From Bacteroidales bacterium UBA6117 (lineage in GTDB: Bacteria > Bacteroidota > Bacteroidia > Bacteroidales > VadinHA17): DNA of 20,850 nucleotides. Both the position numbers and the translations under genes were made by a program. Of this stretch, positions 1 through 7,571 are shown piece by piece; position 1 is the first letter of the stretch; each line of letters starts with the position of its first letter. The stretch covers positions 1 through 20,850 of the forward strand of contig DIWB01000033.1 of NCBI GenBank assembly GCA_002428385.1, written 5' to 3'. The notes below the pieces were generated by a model. That model saw only the letters and a list, made by a program, of their open reading frames with translations. It had not been told where the DNA came from and did not search any database.

Positions 1-222
1 CCAAGATATAAAACATAGTCAATAAAATCAACTTTATATTATTAACAATCAGACATATATATCAACAATGGGTTTTTAGAGATGCCCTTATGTTAATCAA
101 TCAACATTATACTGTCAGGAAAACACAATACCCCCTCAAACACGTTATCCCATAACAGATCCCGTCAAAGCATGGGACCTTATTCCTTGTCTACTGCATA
201 CTCAAATCGGCTACCTTCTCAT

Positions 223-344
223 ATGCACTGCCCGTTGAAGGGGATCCCGCATCCCTTAGTCCTGGCATAATTTATTATCCCTGGAACATTCTGTTCTCCG
301 TTGATTGTTTTGCCTTGCCCCGAACACCGGGATGCGGGATGACA
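223..344 (-). repeat. Hairpin repeat, A-type, copy 1
   Basis: A 122-bp unit repeated at 602-723 with about five substitutions by eye. Its ends carry a perfect 12-bp inverted repeat, ATCCCGCATCCC at 244-255 and the reverse complement at 329-340, so it can fold into one long hairpin. Read on the minus strand it begins TGTCATCCC and ends near GGGATCCCCT, the same termini as the B-type elements. It carries no coding capacity. It resembles a small non-autonomous mobile or REP-like element; the class is inferred. Confidence 0.8.
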
Positions 345-363
345 TTGTCCAATGGAAGGTTTT

Positions 364-434
364 GGGGTGAGGCCGCGGCGAGTTGCAGAATTATCTTTCT
401 TTTGAAAATCAATCACTCGCCGCGGCCTCACCCC
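364..434. repeat. Perfect 20-bp inverted repeat with 31-nt loop
   Basis: The left arm at 364-383 and the right arm at 415-434 are exact reverse complements over 20 bp and GC-rich (core GAGGCCGCGGCGAG); the loop is AT-rich. The outer flanks on both sides also resemble each other in inverted orientation (GGGATGACAT-type sequence followed by GGTTTTGGG). The hairpin therefore sits at the centre of a larger imperfect palindrome made by the neighbouring A and B repeats. No T-tract follows either arm, so it is not a standard terminator. Confidence 0.85.
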
Positions 435-440
435 CCCATT

Positions 441-572
441 ACCCAAAACCCCGGCATGTCATCCCTCGCCGGGTGGCATCGGAACAGGTAATCCTTCCCA
501 AGTTGAGCATACAAAAGCGGATACTGATCAAACATTCTAGACCGAGGCGAGGGATCTCCTGTCTGGTATGGT
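441..572 (+). repeat. Hairpin repeat, B-type, copy 1
   Basis: This copy shares its first ~45 and last ~60 bases with the element at 723-917. It contains a perfect 10-bp inverted repeat, ATCCCTCGCC at 461-470 and its complement at 546-555. Its ends (TGTCATCCC near the start, GGGATCTCCT near the end) match those of the A-type elements read on the minus strand. No coding sequence. Confidence 0.7.
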
Positions 573-601
573 GCATATGCAAACAAAATTTTCCAGAATA
601 G

Positions 602-723
602 ATGCACTGCCCGTTGAAGGGGATCCCGCATCCCTTAGTCCTGGCATAATTTATTATCCCTGGAACGTTCTGTTTTCCGTTGATTTCTTTGCCTTGCCCT
701 GAACACCGGGATGCGGGATGACA
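602..723 (-). repeat. Hairpin repeat, A-type, copy 2
   Basis: Second copy of the 122-bp unit at 223-344. The stem arms, ATCCCGCATCCC at 623-634 and the complement at 708-719, are unchanged, while the five substitutions lie in the loop side of the unit. It abuts the second B-type copy directly. Confidence 0.8.
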
Positions 724-917
724 CCCATAACCCCGGCATGTCATCCCTCGCCGGCTGGCATCGTAACAGCTCTTATGTAACTTCTTTTTTAAGTTATTGT
801 TTTAGGGGACTATATAAATTGATAATGAGGGACTAATCATTCCCATGTTGGGAATATAAAAGCGGATAACAATCAAGCAGGTGCTAAAGAGGCGAGGGAT
901 CCCCTGCCCGGTATGGT
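723..917 (+). repeat. Hairpin repeat, B-type, copy 2
   Basis: Same ends as 441-572, with stem arms at 743-752 and 891-900, but an AT-rich loop about 65 bases longer. The matching parts are the first ~45 bases and the last ~80. A length change in the loop with an intact stem suggests the hairpin is what is conserved. Confidence 0.65.
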
Positions 918-950
918 AAAATTAATTTGCAGATTTCATATTTTTAAATT

Positions 951-969
951 TACTTTGTATTTCAAAGTA
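951..969. promoter_or_regulatory. Putative operator, 7-bp inverted repeat
   Basis: TACTTTG and CAAAGTA form a perfect inverted repeat with a 5-nt spacer, ending 8 bases before the ATG at 978. The operon it precedes encodes a winged-helix regulator, so autoregulation through this site is the simplest reading. I found no second copy in the window. The position so close to the start codon would suit repression. Binding is inferred, not shown. Confidence 0.5.
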
Positions 970-977
970 CTTTCATT

Positions 978-1613
978 ATGGAAAACAACCCTTCATCAGC
1001 AGAAGATCTTAAAACAATCAGGAAAATCATGGAGGAATCAACCCGATTCCTTTCACTGAGCGGTCTTTCAGGTGTCTTCCTTGGACTTTTTGCAATTGCA
1101 GGTGCCCTGATTGCCCGTTTTCTTGTTTTCAACAGCGGTAATATCAGTTTTGATGATTATTTCAACAATCTGCCGGGACGGCAAACTGAAGCTCTAAGGC
1201 TGAAAATGTTAATCATCGCGGGGTCTGTACTGCTGCTGTCCCTTGTCACGGCCACAGGCTTCTCGGTCAGGAAAGCTCGCCGGTCGGGTGTGAGTCTATG
1301 GACTCCTGTATCGAAACGACTTTATGCCAGTCTGTTCCTTCCCCTGGTGACCGGAGGATTATTTTCTCTGATACTTCTCTTCCAGAACTACATTCAGCTG
1401 ATCATCCCGGTGTTTCTCATTTTTTACGGCCTCGCCCTCATCAGCGCAGGGAAATTCACTTACGGAGAAATATTCTATCTTGGTATTCTCGAAATCATTA
1501 CCGGCCTCGCTGCTGCATTGTACCCGTCTCAGGCACTGATATTCTGGATATTTGGATTCGGAATCCTCCATATTGTCTACGGACTTATCATGTACAGGAA
1601 ATATGAAGCATAA
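978..1613 (+). CDS. Polytopic membrane protein, function unknown
   Basis: A 211-residue protein with about six hydrophobic segments (roughly residues 24-50, 75-98, 112-132, 134-155, 160-180 and 183-205) and a short charged N-terminus with EDLKTIRKIMEES. I do not recognise a named domain. It is the first gene of an operon: its last 11 bases overlap the start of the winged-helix regulator gene, and a DUF4153-like membrane gene follows. The coupling suggests the two proteins are made together, so the membrane protein may be the target or partner of what the regulator controls. The ATG directly follows the inverted repeat at 951-969. Confidence is high that it is a gene and low for any role. Confidence 0.85.
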   Translation: MENNPSSAEDLKTIRKIMEESTRFLSLSGLSGVFLGLFAIAGALIARFLVFNSGNISFDDYFNNLPGRQTEALRLKMLIIAGSVLLLSLVTATGFSVRKARRSGVSLWTPVSKRLYASLFLPLVTGGLFSLILLFQNYIQLIIPVFLIFYGLALISAGKFTYGEIFYLGILEIITGLAAALYPSQALIFWIFGFGILHIVYGLIMYRKYEA

Positions 1614-1905
1614 AGATATCATTTTCGGTTTGGATAAGGTCTTCGAAAGCAGGGTGCGCCTGGGTATCATGTCAATCCTGATGGTGAATGATTCATACGA
1701 CTTCAACAGCCTGAAGGAAACCCTGAACGTCACCGACGGCAACCTTGCCAGCCATCTGAAAGCACTGGAAGACAAGGGACTGATCGTGATGGAGAAACGC
1801 TTTATAGGACGGAAGCCCAATACCAGCTACGCCATAACCAGGGAGGGATCGGTCCGGTTCCGACAGCACCTTGATGCTCTTGAGGACCTTATCAGGAACC
1901 ACTGA
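1603..1905 (+). CDS. Winged-helix transcriptional regulator (HTH_34-like)
   Basis: A 100-residue DNA-binding protein made of a single winged-helix domain. The pattern is family-typical: a RLGIMSILMVNDSYDF helix, the recognition-helix region TDGNLASHLKALEDKG, then a wing with KRFIGRKPNTSYAITREG. The frame is open upstream to 1552, but the ATG at 1603 is preferred because AGGAAAT lies just before it and the protein then starts MKHKDIIFGLDKVFES as the family usually does. It overlaps the upstream membrane gene by 11 bp, indicating translational coupling. In Bacteroidota these small MarR/ArsR-like regulators often sit beside membrane-protein genes. The inverted repeat at 951-969 is the likely binding site. 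The ligand is unknown. Confidence 0.85.
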   Translation: MKHKDIIFGLDKVFESRVRLGIMSILMVNDSYDFNSLKETLNVTDGNLASHLKALEDKGLIVMEKRFIGRKPNTSYAITREGSVRFRQHLDALEDLIRNH

Positions 1906-1964
1906 CTATCAATGAATTCTTATTTATCGACTGTAACCTGTACTTCAGAAATTCTTAAAAAGCC

Positions 1965-3245
1965 ATGAACACAGAAACCAAAATCAACTGGGCTGATGAA
2001 ATAAAAGCCAACCTGGGTAACCCGGAGATTCTTGAAGGACTCTACCGCAATGACCGCAAAGCCTTCAAAACTGCATTTGACGGCATATTCCAGGAAATAG
2101 AAAACACAGACGCAGCAAAGTTCTGGAAGCCGAGGCTTGATTATGAAATCAAGCCCGACATTCTGAAGACGTTCACCCTGAAAGAATTATTGATAGTAGC
2201 TGCAACAGGCTTGCTTGCTGCATTTCTTATTAAAATCCCTGCCATCTTTTCCATCAGCGATGAAGACAGCTTCTACTTTAAAAATGCTGCCATCATAGTC
2301 TTTTTCGGACTGGCTCTTTATACTATGCTGATCAACAGGATATCTGAACCAGGGAAAATAATAACCTCCGTCGTGGCTTTTCTGATTCCTGTGCTTTACA
2401 GCAACCTGCTGCCTTCCCGTGATCCGGGAGACGCGGTTATTCTTGTTTACATACATCTGCCCATGCTGATGTGGTTTATTTATGGGATTGTCTGGTCAGG
2501 CTTCGACCTCAGGGACCACGATAAAAGGATAGACTTTATACGGCACAACGGCGATCTTGCAATAACCTATGCCCTGATAGCTGCAGGCGGAGGAGTTCTG
2601 ACACTAATCACAGTAGGCCTGTTCAATTCCATCGGGTTTGATATCTCAGAGTTTTATGCTGAAAATATTGTCTTTGCCGGAGCTGTTGCCGCACCGGTTG
2701 TCGCAGCCTACCTTATCGGCAAGTTCCCGGCCCTGGTAAGCAAAATCGCTCCCCTTATCGCCGGAATATTCAGTCCGCTTGTTCTCATCACCCTGATAGT
2801 ATTCCTTGTTACAATGATTCTTACCGGTAAGGACCCGTATAACGATCGTGATTTCCTTCTGATTTTCAATGTTCTGCTTCTGGGTGTGATGGTGATTATC
2901 ATCTTTTCAGTTTCAGGAACATCTGTGATCAAAAATCAGAAGTTCAATTCAATAACCCTGTTCATACTGTCAGTTGTAACGATAATAATCGATCTTGTCG
3001 CGCTGTCAGCCATATTCTACAGGCTGGGAGAATACGGTCTTACTCCAAACCGTCTGGCAATCCTGGTATCAAACATCCTTGTTCTGATCAACCTGATAAT
3101 GATCATGGCGGGTCTGTACAGGATAAACTTCAGAAACAAGGAGTTCAGGATTGTTGAAATGACTGTCTCAAGATACCTGCCCGTCTACCTTGCATGGATA
3201 ATATTTGTGGTTTTCGCTTTCCCTCTTATTTTCGGGATGAAATAA
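1965..3245 (+). CDS. DUF4153-like polytopic membrane protein
   Basis: A 426-residue protein. Residues 1-65 form a soluble N-terminal region of the type LGNPEILEGLYRNDRKAF, followed by DAAKFWKPRLDYE, which I associate with the N-terminus of DUF4153-type proteins next to HTH_34 regulators. The rest is about ten hydrophobic segments with short loops. It lies 59 bp after the regulator gene with no visible terminator, so it is probably the last gene of the same operon. The molecular role is unknown; a transport or envelope function is only a guess. The assignment rests on overall architecture and the N-terminal motif rather than a catalytic signature. Confidence 0.7.
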   Translation: MNTETKINWADEIKANLGNPEILEGLYRNDRKAFKTAFDGIFQEIENTDAAKFWKPRLDYEIKPDILKTFTLKELLIVAATGLLAAFLIKIPAIFSISDEDSFYFKNAAIIVFFGLALYTMLINRISEPGKIITSVVAFLIPVLYSNLLPSRDPGDAVILVYIHLPMLMWFIYGIVWSGFDLRDHDKRIDFIRHNGDLAITYALIAAGGGVLTLITVGLFNSIGFDISEFYAENIVFAGAVAAPVVAAYLIGKFPALVSKIAPLIAGIFSPLVLITLIVFLVTMILTGKDPYNDRDFLLIFNVLLLGVMVIIIFSVSGTSVIKNQKFNSITLFILSVVTIIIDLVALSAIFYRLGEYGLTPNRLAILVSNILVLINLIMIMAGLYRINFRNKEFRIVEMTVSRYLPVYLAWIIFVVFAFPLIFGMK

Positions 3246-3309
3246 TCCTGTGGGATAAACTATCCACGCAAACTGTTCTCAATACATAAAAGAAAACCCA
3301 AGGTAAGCC

Positions 3310-4836
3310 TTAAGCGCCAGCAGAGGACATTATTTCCTGCACCATTGTTGTAACAGTTCGGAAATCAATCTTTCCGGTTCCCATCACGGGAAGTTCGTTT
3401 ATGACTACAAACTCCCTGGGCAGAGCTATAACCGGCAGATCATTCATCATTTTTCTGAGAATTTCAGTTTTGTGAATCTCCCCGGAAACAGTTGCTATGA
3501 TGGAAGATCCTTTTTTCTCATTCATTACCTCAACAACACAGCATGATAACCCCTGTGGAAGGTACTTCTCCAGTATATTCTCAACCTTAACCAGTGAAAC
3601 CATCTCCCCTCCCACCTTTGTGAACCTCTTGAAGCGGCCGGCATGCCACAGAAACTCTTCCTTGTCAAAGAATCCCACATCGCCGGTATTGTACCATCCG
3701 TCCTTCAGAACTTCAGCTGTCTGTTCAGGGTCGTCATAATATCCTTTCATCACCGTGTCTCCCTTAACAAAAATTATTCCGACCTCTCCTGTTTTACATG
3801 CCGCTCCTGTTTCGGGGTTCTCAATTCTGACCTCCACACCCGGGATTACTTTGCCGGTACTTCCTGGTCTGTTGTATTTAACCGAGTTCACTGAAATCAC
3901 CGGAGATGTTTCTGTTGCTCCGTAACCTTCCAGAAGGGTAACCCCGTGCTTCTCCTTAAAACCCTCACGGAGGGCATCGGGACACTTATCAGCTCCGGCA
4001 ACCATCAGCCTCAGCGTTTTAAAATCTCCCGGCTCAGACTTCTGAAGATATCCCCAGAAGAAACTCGGGGTGCCAACCATTATGGAAGGTTTCTCCTCCC
4101 TGGCTATCCTGCAGATTGTTTGGAAATCAAGCGGATTGGCATATGTTATCATGGTCATGCCGTAATAGAAAGGTACCCATAGGTCTACCGTCAATCCGAA
4201 AACGTGGAAAAAAACAAGGTTGGCAAGAAGAACATCTTCAGAATTTATGCCGACATAAGCTCCGAAACCCTCAATATCTGCCACAATATTCCGGTGTGAC
4301 AGTTGAACCGCCTTGGGATCTTTTTCACTTCCGCTTGTAAAGAGTATTACAGCAGTGTCGTTTGCTTCACCTTTATGGATATTCCCGAGAATGAAGTTTA
4401 CCGGAAGCTTTGATATCAGGGCTGCCTTTAATTTTTCACCTGTAGAAATTCCTGCCATAATATCCTCAATCAATACCATCCCCTCAATTACCGGGCAGTT
4501 AATTTTCTCAAGCAGAGCCTTTGAGGTAATAATCGTTTTGAACCTGCATTTTTTCCGGGCATATCTCGCATTTTTTTCCGCACCGGTGGAATAGTTTATC
4601 ATCACCGGTATCCTGCCGCTCATCAGAGCGCCAACAGTGGCAAGTGCGCACCCTGCTGATGTAGGGATCATGATTCCTATAAAACCCTTATCATACTTCC
4701 TGAACTTTGAACTTAATATGAGTGCCCCGATAAGCGCCCTTGAATACGGAACCCTGGTTCCCAGAGTCTTGTCAATTATGGCAATCTTATCACCATATTT
4801 TTTAGCCATCCGGACAAACTGTTGATGAAGGAGCAT
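3310..4836 (-). CDS. AMP-dependent acyl-CoA / acyl-ACP synthetase
   Basis: A 508-residue ANL-superfamily adenylating enzyme that activates a carboxylic acid, probably a fatty acid, as acyl-AMP and passes it to CoA or ACP. The phosphate loop is at residues 164-183 (FTSGSEKDPKAVQLSHRN), the adenine-binding motif GYGATET at 304-310, YNTGD at 382-386, the hinge region GRFKRFTKVGGEM near 400-412, and the C-terminal catalytic lysine in GTGKID at about 486-491. The SGSEKDPK loop, rather than SGTTGxPK, is like the acyl-ACP synthetase part of Aas-type enzymes, but no acyltransferase domain is present. No signal peptide, so cytoplasmic. It is a single gene on the minus strand; the start at 4836 gives the expected N-terminus. 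Substrate cannot be told from sequence. Confidence 0.9.
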   Translation of the reverse strand: MLLHQQFVRMAKKYGDKIAIIDKTLGTRVPYSRALIGALILSSKFRKYDKGFIGIMIPTSAGCALATVGALMSGRIPVMINYSTGAEKNARYARKKCRFKTIITSKALLEKINCPVIEGMVLIEDIMAGISTGEKLKAALISKLPVNFILGNIHKGEANDTAVILFTSGSEKDPKAVQLSHRNIVADIEGFGAYVGINSEDVLLANLVFFHVFGLTVDLWVPFYYGMTMITYANPLDFQTICRIAREEKPSIMVGTPSFFWGYLQKSEPGDFKTLRLMVAGADKCPDALREGFKEKHGVTLLEGYGATETSPVISVNSVKYNRPGSTGKVIPGVEVRIENPETGAACKTGEVGIIFVKGDTVMKGYYDDPEQTAEVLKDGWYNTGDVGFFDKEEFLWHAGRFKRFTKVGGEMVSLVKVENILEKYLPQGLSCCVVEVMNEKKGSSIIATVSGEIHKTEILRKMMNDLPVIALPREFVVINELPVMGTGKIDFRTVTTMVQEIMSSAGA

Positions 4837-5167
4837 ATTTACGATATTAGTTTAGCCTGGTTTATAAATTTGAAAGCTGCCAATATAGAAATAAAACTGA
4901 ATTGAAAGTACACCAGATTGTTTTTTCTTCTTTTTGTTCGAAAATTTTACAAAATCTTTATTTCATCATACATCTGTCTTTAAACTAATTGCAATTCTAT
5001 ATTTTTAACTTCAAACCCGATCCTTATTTTGATTCGAAAACTCCCGCTTCACAAATCAAACTCACCTGGAGAGCTAAGGTAAAAGCAGACCTGAGTCGTA
5101 CAGATGGTTTTTCAGGGTATCTTTGTCTTGAGTAATAACTGTATCTTCAACCATATTTCAGATTCCC
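4837..5167. other. Intergenic, divergent promoter region
   Basis: About 330 AT-rich bases between the divergent synthetase gene and the DUF1080 gene. It must hold promoters for both. A TAAATTTG resembling the Bacteroidota -7 element TAnnTTTG occurs at 4865-4872 on the plus strand, but no suitably spaced -33 element is seen and it lies about 300 bases from the plus-strand gene. I see no repeats, RNA genes or small ORF that I can support. Confidence 0.5.
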
Positions 5168-5779
5168 ATGAATACTCTGGTTATTTTCCTGGCTTTTTTT
5201 ATGACCTCTTTCAGCAACAACGTTCCTGAAGAAAAGATACTCTTTGACGGTGTCTCTCTTGATAACTGGCAGGTTCTGGACTATCGGGGACACGGAGAGG
5301 TTTCTGTTGCCGACAGCTGCATAATAATCGGAAAAGGGGAGCTGATTTCAGGCATCAGGTGGACGGGTGATTTTCCAAAAACAGGTTACGAGGTTACTCT
5401 GAGTGCAAAACGCGTTGACGGCAACGATTTCTTTTGCGGACTGACCTTCCCCGTGAGAGACTCTTTTCTGACGCTGGTGCTCGGAGGCTGGAGGGGAGCT
5501 CTTTCGGGACTCAGCTGCATTGATGGTTATGATGCGGCCAATAACCATACGGGAATTGTATATGGTTTCGGCACGGGCTGGTGGTACGATGTTCGGTTGA
5601 GGGTTACTGAAAACAAAGTTGAAGCATGGGTTGCCGATGAAAAACTGGTTGATTTCACAATCGGCAAATCACGGCTCTCACTTCGGTCTGAAGTGGAATC
5701 CTCAGTTCCGTTCGGAATAACAACATATAAGACCTCGGGAGCCGTGAAGAATATCAGATTCAAAATGATCAGTGAATGA
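5168..5779 (+). CDS. Exported DUF1080 (3-keto-disaccharide hydrolase-like) protein
   Basis: A 203-residue protein with a short hydrophobic N-terminus (NTLVIFLAFFMTSFS) that looks like a Sec signal, followed by a single jelly-roll domain. The family hallmark is ILFDGVSLDNW at about 23-33, and later TGWWYDVRLRVTENKVEAWVxxxKLV and the C-terminal SSVPFGITTYKTSGAVKNIRF. DUF1080 domains bind or hydrolyse glycans, and some members cleave 3-keto-glycosides made by Gfo/Idh/MocA oxidoreductases, which fits the oxidoreductase genes further along the window. It stands alone here, with degraded DNA downstream. Exported to the periplasm or cell surface. The family call is strong; the substrate is unknown. 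Confidence 0.8.
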   Translation: MNTLVIFLAFFMTSFSNNVPEEKILFDGVSLDNWQVLDYRGHGEVSVADSCIIIGKGELISGIRWTGDFPKTGYEVTLSAKRVDGNDFFCGLTFPVRDSFLTLVLGGWRGALSGLSCIDGYDAANNHTGIVYGFGTGWWYDVRLRVTENKVEAWVADEKLVDFTIGKSRLSLRSEVESSVPFGITTYKTSGAVKNIRFKMISE

Positions 5780-5840
5780 ACCCATTAATACAAGACACTA
5801 CTTACTGTCCCTTAAAAACCAACTGTGGCTTTTAGAAAAA

Positions 5841-5888
5841 CTACGTAGTTTACTACGTAGCCTGTTACGTATTTACCTACGTAAATAA
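5841..5888. repeat. 12-bp tandem repeat with TACGTA core
   Basis: Four TACGTA palindromes begin at 5842, 5854, 5866 and 5878, exactly 12 bases apart. A fifth, degenerate unit (CTAAGTGGTAAC) follows. Unit bodies differ (CTACGTAGTTTA, CTACGTAGCCTG, TTACGTATTTAC, CTACGTAAATAA), so only the core and the spacing are strictly kept. It lies between the DUF1080 gene and the YqaA-type pseudogene. Confidence 0.75.
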
Positions 5889-5909
5889 CTAAGTGGTAAC
5901 AAAGGTGTT

Positions 5910-6260
5910 TCAGAAAATGAGTCCTGTTACCCATCCCCATATAAGATATCTTATAAACCTGCCGGCAAGCATTGACAATCCTGTTATAACTATGTTGGCA
6001 CGCAAAATCCCCAGACCGACCGAAAACACATCTCCAATCACGGGAAGCCAGCTGAAATAGGCAAAAACTGCTCAATCCCCCAGCCAGTTCCCCGCTGTTG
6101 CAACCAGAATGGCTGATGTGACATCGGTGCCGGTTGCTATCAAAACAGAGAGCAGCGCCTCCGAACTAAAAGGCACAACCGTTGCAGCCAGAAAACTGGC
6201 AAGAAATAATCCAGGGAGACCGTACTCAAAAAGTCCTTCCGCCAATGCAGAGTTTTTAAT
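5910..6260 (-). pseudogene. YqaA/VTT-family membrane protein, degraded
   Basis: Read on the minus strand, one frame gives the N-terminal motif of YqaA-type (VTT/DedA-related) inner-membrane proteins: GLPGLFLASFLAATVVPFSS, then ILVATAGNWLGD. An in-frame TGA follows, and the same frame continues AVFAYFSWLPVIGDVFSVGL, then LAGRFIRYLIWGW, to a TGA at 5910-5912. The family normally has some 35-50 residues between NWLG and WLPVIGD; these are missing, and no ATG is found (ATT at 6258-6260 occupies the expected place). Loss of start, internal deletion and stop together make it a pseudogene. Other open frames across this stretch are shadows. Confidence 0.75.
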
Positions 6261-6362
6261 TTACCGCGAATATACCTAAAAATGGCGATATTTAACCGTT
6301 CTGCCGGTAAGCGGCCGTATTGACCATGACGGCTTTTGATATAAGGTTTTCGCCTGTTCAGA

Positions 6363-6509
6363 TCAGAATCTTACTCCCAAAGAAAGTCCGAACCTGATAC
6401 CTGCAGTAATCCCCGACAGTTGTCCGGAACCGGATAATGATGTACACCAATGTTTTTGCCCATCAAATTGCTGCCAAAGCTCAATTACGGTGAAAAAGTT
6501 GATTTTTCT
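6363..6509 (-). pseudogene. C-terminal relic of an outer-membrane barrel protein
   Basis: A 48-codon stretch open on the minus strand reads NFFTVIELWQQFDGQKHW, then SGITAGIRFGLSLGVRF followed by a TGA. Alternating hydrophobic residues and a terminal phenylalanine are the hallmark of the last strands of outer-membrane beta-barrels. There is an in-frame stop just upstream and no start, so this would be the tail end of a gene whose body is gone. It is short and the call rests on pattern alone. It lies immediately upstream (minus strand) of the YqaA-type relic. Confidence 0.4.
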
Positions 6510-6533
6510 TCAGTTAAACACTACATTTGGTAG

Positions 6534-7469
6534 GTGAACCGGCACCTGATCGGCATATTAACACCAAAGAGAAAAGCCTGGCTCGAAAATCTTGTACTTC
6601 CGGGTTTCGATGGTGTTCCCATAAGTGACGTTCTGTCATTCATAGCTACAGGCTTTCGTAAGGGAGTAATGGTCACAAGGGCTTCTTCAATAGCCTTTAA
6701 CCTCCTGCTGGCCATGATTCCGGCTTCGATTTTTCTATTCAGCCTGATCCCATTCGTTTCGATTCCTAATTTTCAACAGGAAATGATCCGGCTTTTTGAG
6801 AATATCCTGCCGGCAAACGCGTACAGGTTCCTTGAATCGTCGATAGTGGATATTGTGACAAGGAAGAGCAAAGGACTTCTTATAATAATGCTGTTTGCCA
6901 CAATAGTGCTCTCTACCAACGGGATCCATGCGGTCATAAATGCCTTTGTGGTTTCCGCGCACAGCTTTCAGGCCAGGTCGTGGGTTAACCAGCGCAAAAT
7001 CTCCCTTATGCTGCTTCTTATTATAGTATTCATGTTCTCACTTGCCAGCTTCATCATAATATTTGGAAAACAGGGACTTGACAGTCTGGTTGAGCTTCAA
7101 ATCATTGAAAGGAATATTGTTATCTCCCTCCTTATCTTCGCAAAATGGATATTGGTGGTTTTGCTTCTTTTCCTTGCAATTTCATTCCTTTATTATTTTG
7201 CTCCTGCAAGAAAAACAGATTTCAGGTTTTTCTCCGCAGGCTCTACAACGGCAACAATCCTATTCATCCTTTTCTCCATGGGATTTTCAGCATATGTGAA
7301 TAATTTCGGGCTTTACAACAAGTTTTATGGCTCTCTCGGAACCCTGCTTGTTGTGATGCTCTGGCTCTACCTTAATTCCATTGCAATCCTAATAGGATTC
7401 GAGCTTAACGTAAGCATCAAGCATGCAAAGGAAGAGGGCAGTAAAAGAAGTCTGAAGGTCGATTCCTGA
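6534..7469 (+). CDS. YihY/BrkB-family (UPF0761) inner-membrane protein
   Basis: A 311-residue polytopic membrane protein. An amphipathic N-terminus is followed by the family pattern: RASSIAFNLLLAMIPASIFL at about 50-69, the LFENILPxxAYRFLESSI helix, a central NGIHAVINAFV segment, LLLFLAISFLYYFAPARKTDFRFFSAGS near 210-240, and the YNKFYGSLGTLLVVMLWLYL segment typical of the C-terminus. About six transmembrane helices. The family was once called ribonuclease BN, but that assignment was wrong; the function is unknown, with roles in transport or envelope integrity proposed. The start is GTG at 6534 with only a weak ribosome site, so a nearby alternative start is possible. No operon partner is evident. 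Confidence 0.85.
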   Translation: MNRHLIGILTPKRKAWLENLVLPGFDGVPISDVLSFIATGFRKGVMVTRASSIAFNLLLAMIPASIFLFSLIPFVSIPNFQQEMIRLFENILPANAYRFLESSIVDIVTRKSKGLLIIMLFATIVLSTNGIHAVINAFVVSAHSFQARSWVNQRKISLMLLLIIVFMFSLASFIIIFGKQGLDSLVELQIIERNIVISLLIFAKWILVVLLLFLAISFLYYFAPARKTDFRFFSAGSTTATILFILFSMGFSAYVNNFGLYNKFYGSLGTLLVVMLWLYLNSIAILIGFELNVSIKHAKEEGSKRSLKVDS

Positions 7470-7571
7470 AAGGATATGTTACAAAACACATTTGCTTATT
7501 GTTATCCGCATAATGCAGATAATTCACAAAGGATTTTAATAACTTTAGATGATTATTAACCAAAACCCTTC

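Larger units (their letters stand above)
1..977. other. Gene-free region with a hairpin-repeat mosaic
   Basis: No convincing gene is seen here. Open frames in it run through repeat copies in several frames on both strands and give no recognisable protein. Bases 1-222 are AT-rich and show nothing I can name. From 223 to 917 the sequence is almost entirely repeats: two copies of an A-type element, two of a B-type element in the opposite orientation, and a perfect 20-bp inverted repeat between the first A and first B copies. The last 60 bases form the promoter and operator region of the gene starting at 978. Confidence 0.75.

Noticed and set aside
364..434. Inverted repeat as a transcription terminator
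   Set aside because: No T-run on either strand and no gene ends nearby.
219..744. Several overlapping open frames of 60-100 codons on both strands
   Set aside because: They run through hairpin repeats; the similar translations come from repeat copies, not from conserved proteins.
859..873. AGCGGATAACAAT resembles half of the E. coli lac operator
   Set aside because: It lies inside a B-type repeat; the other B copy has a changed version, no lac-type gene is near, and the genome type makes it a coincidence.
1552..1602. Upstream start for the winged-helix regulator
   Set aside because: The added 17 residues lie wholly inside the upstream membrane-protein gene and are not family-like; the ATG at 1603 has a ribosome site and gives the usual N-terminus.
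5812..6075. 87-codon minus-strand open frame across the YqaA remnant
   Set aside because: It is out of frame with the recognisable YqaA motifs; its YVxx repeats come from the 12-bp tandem repeat.
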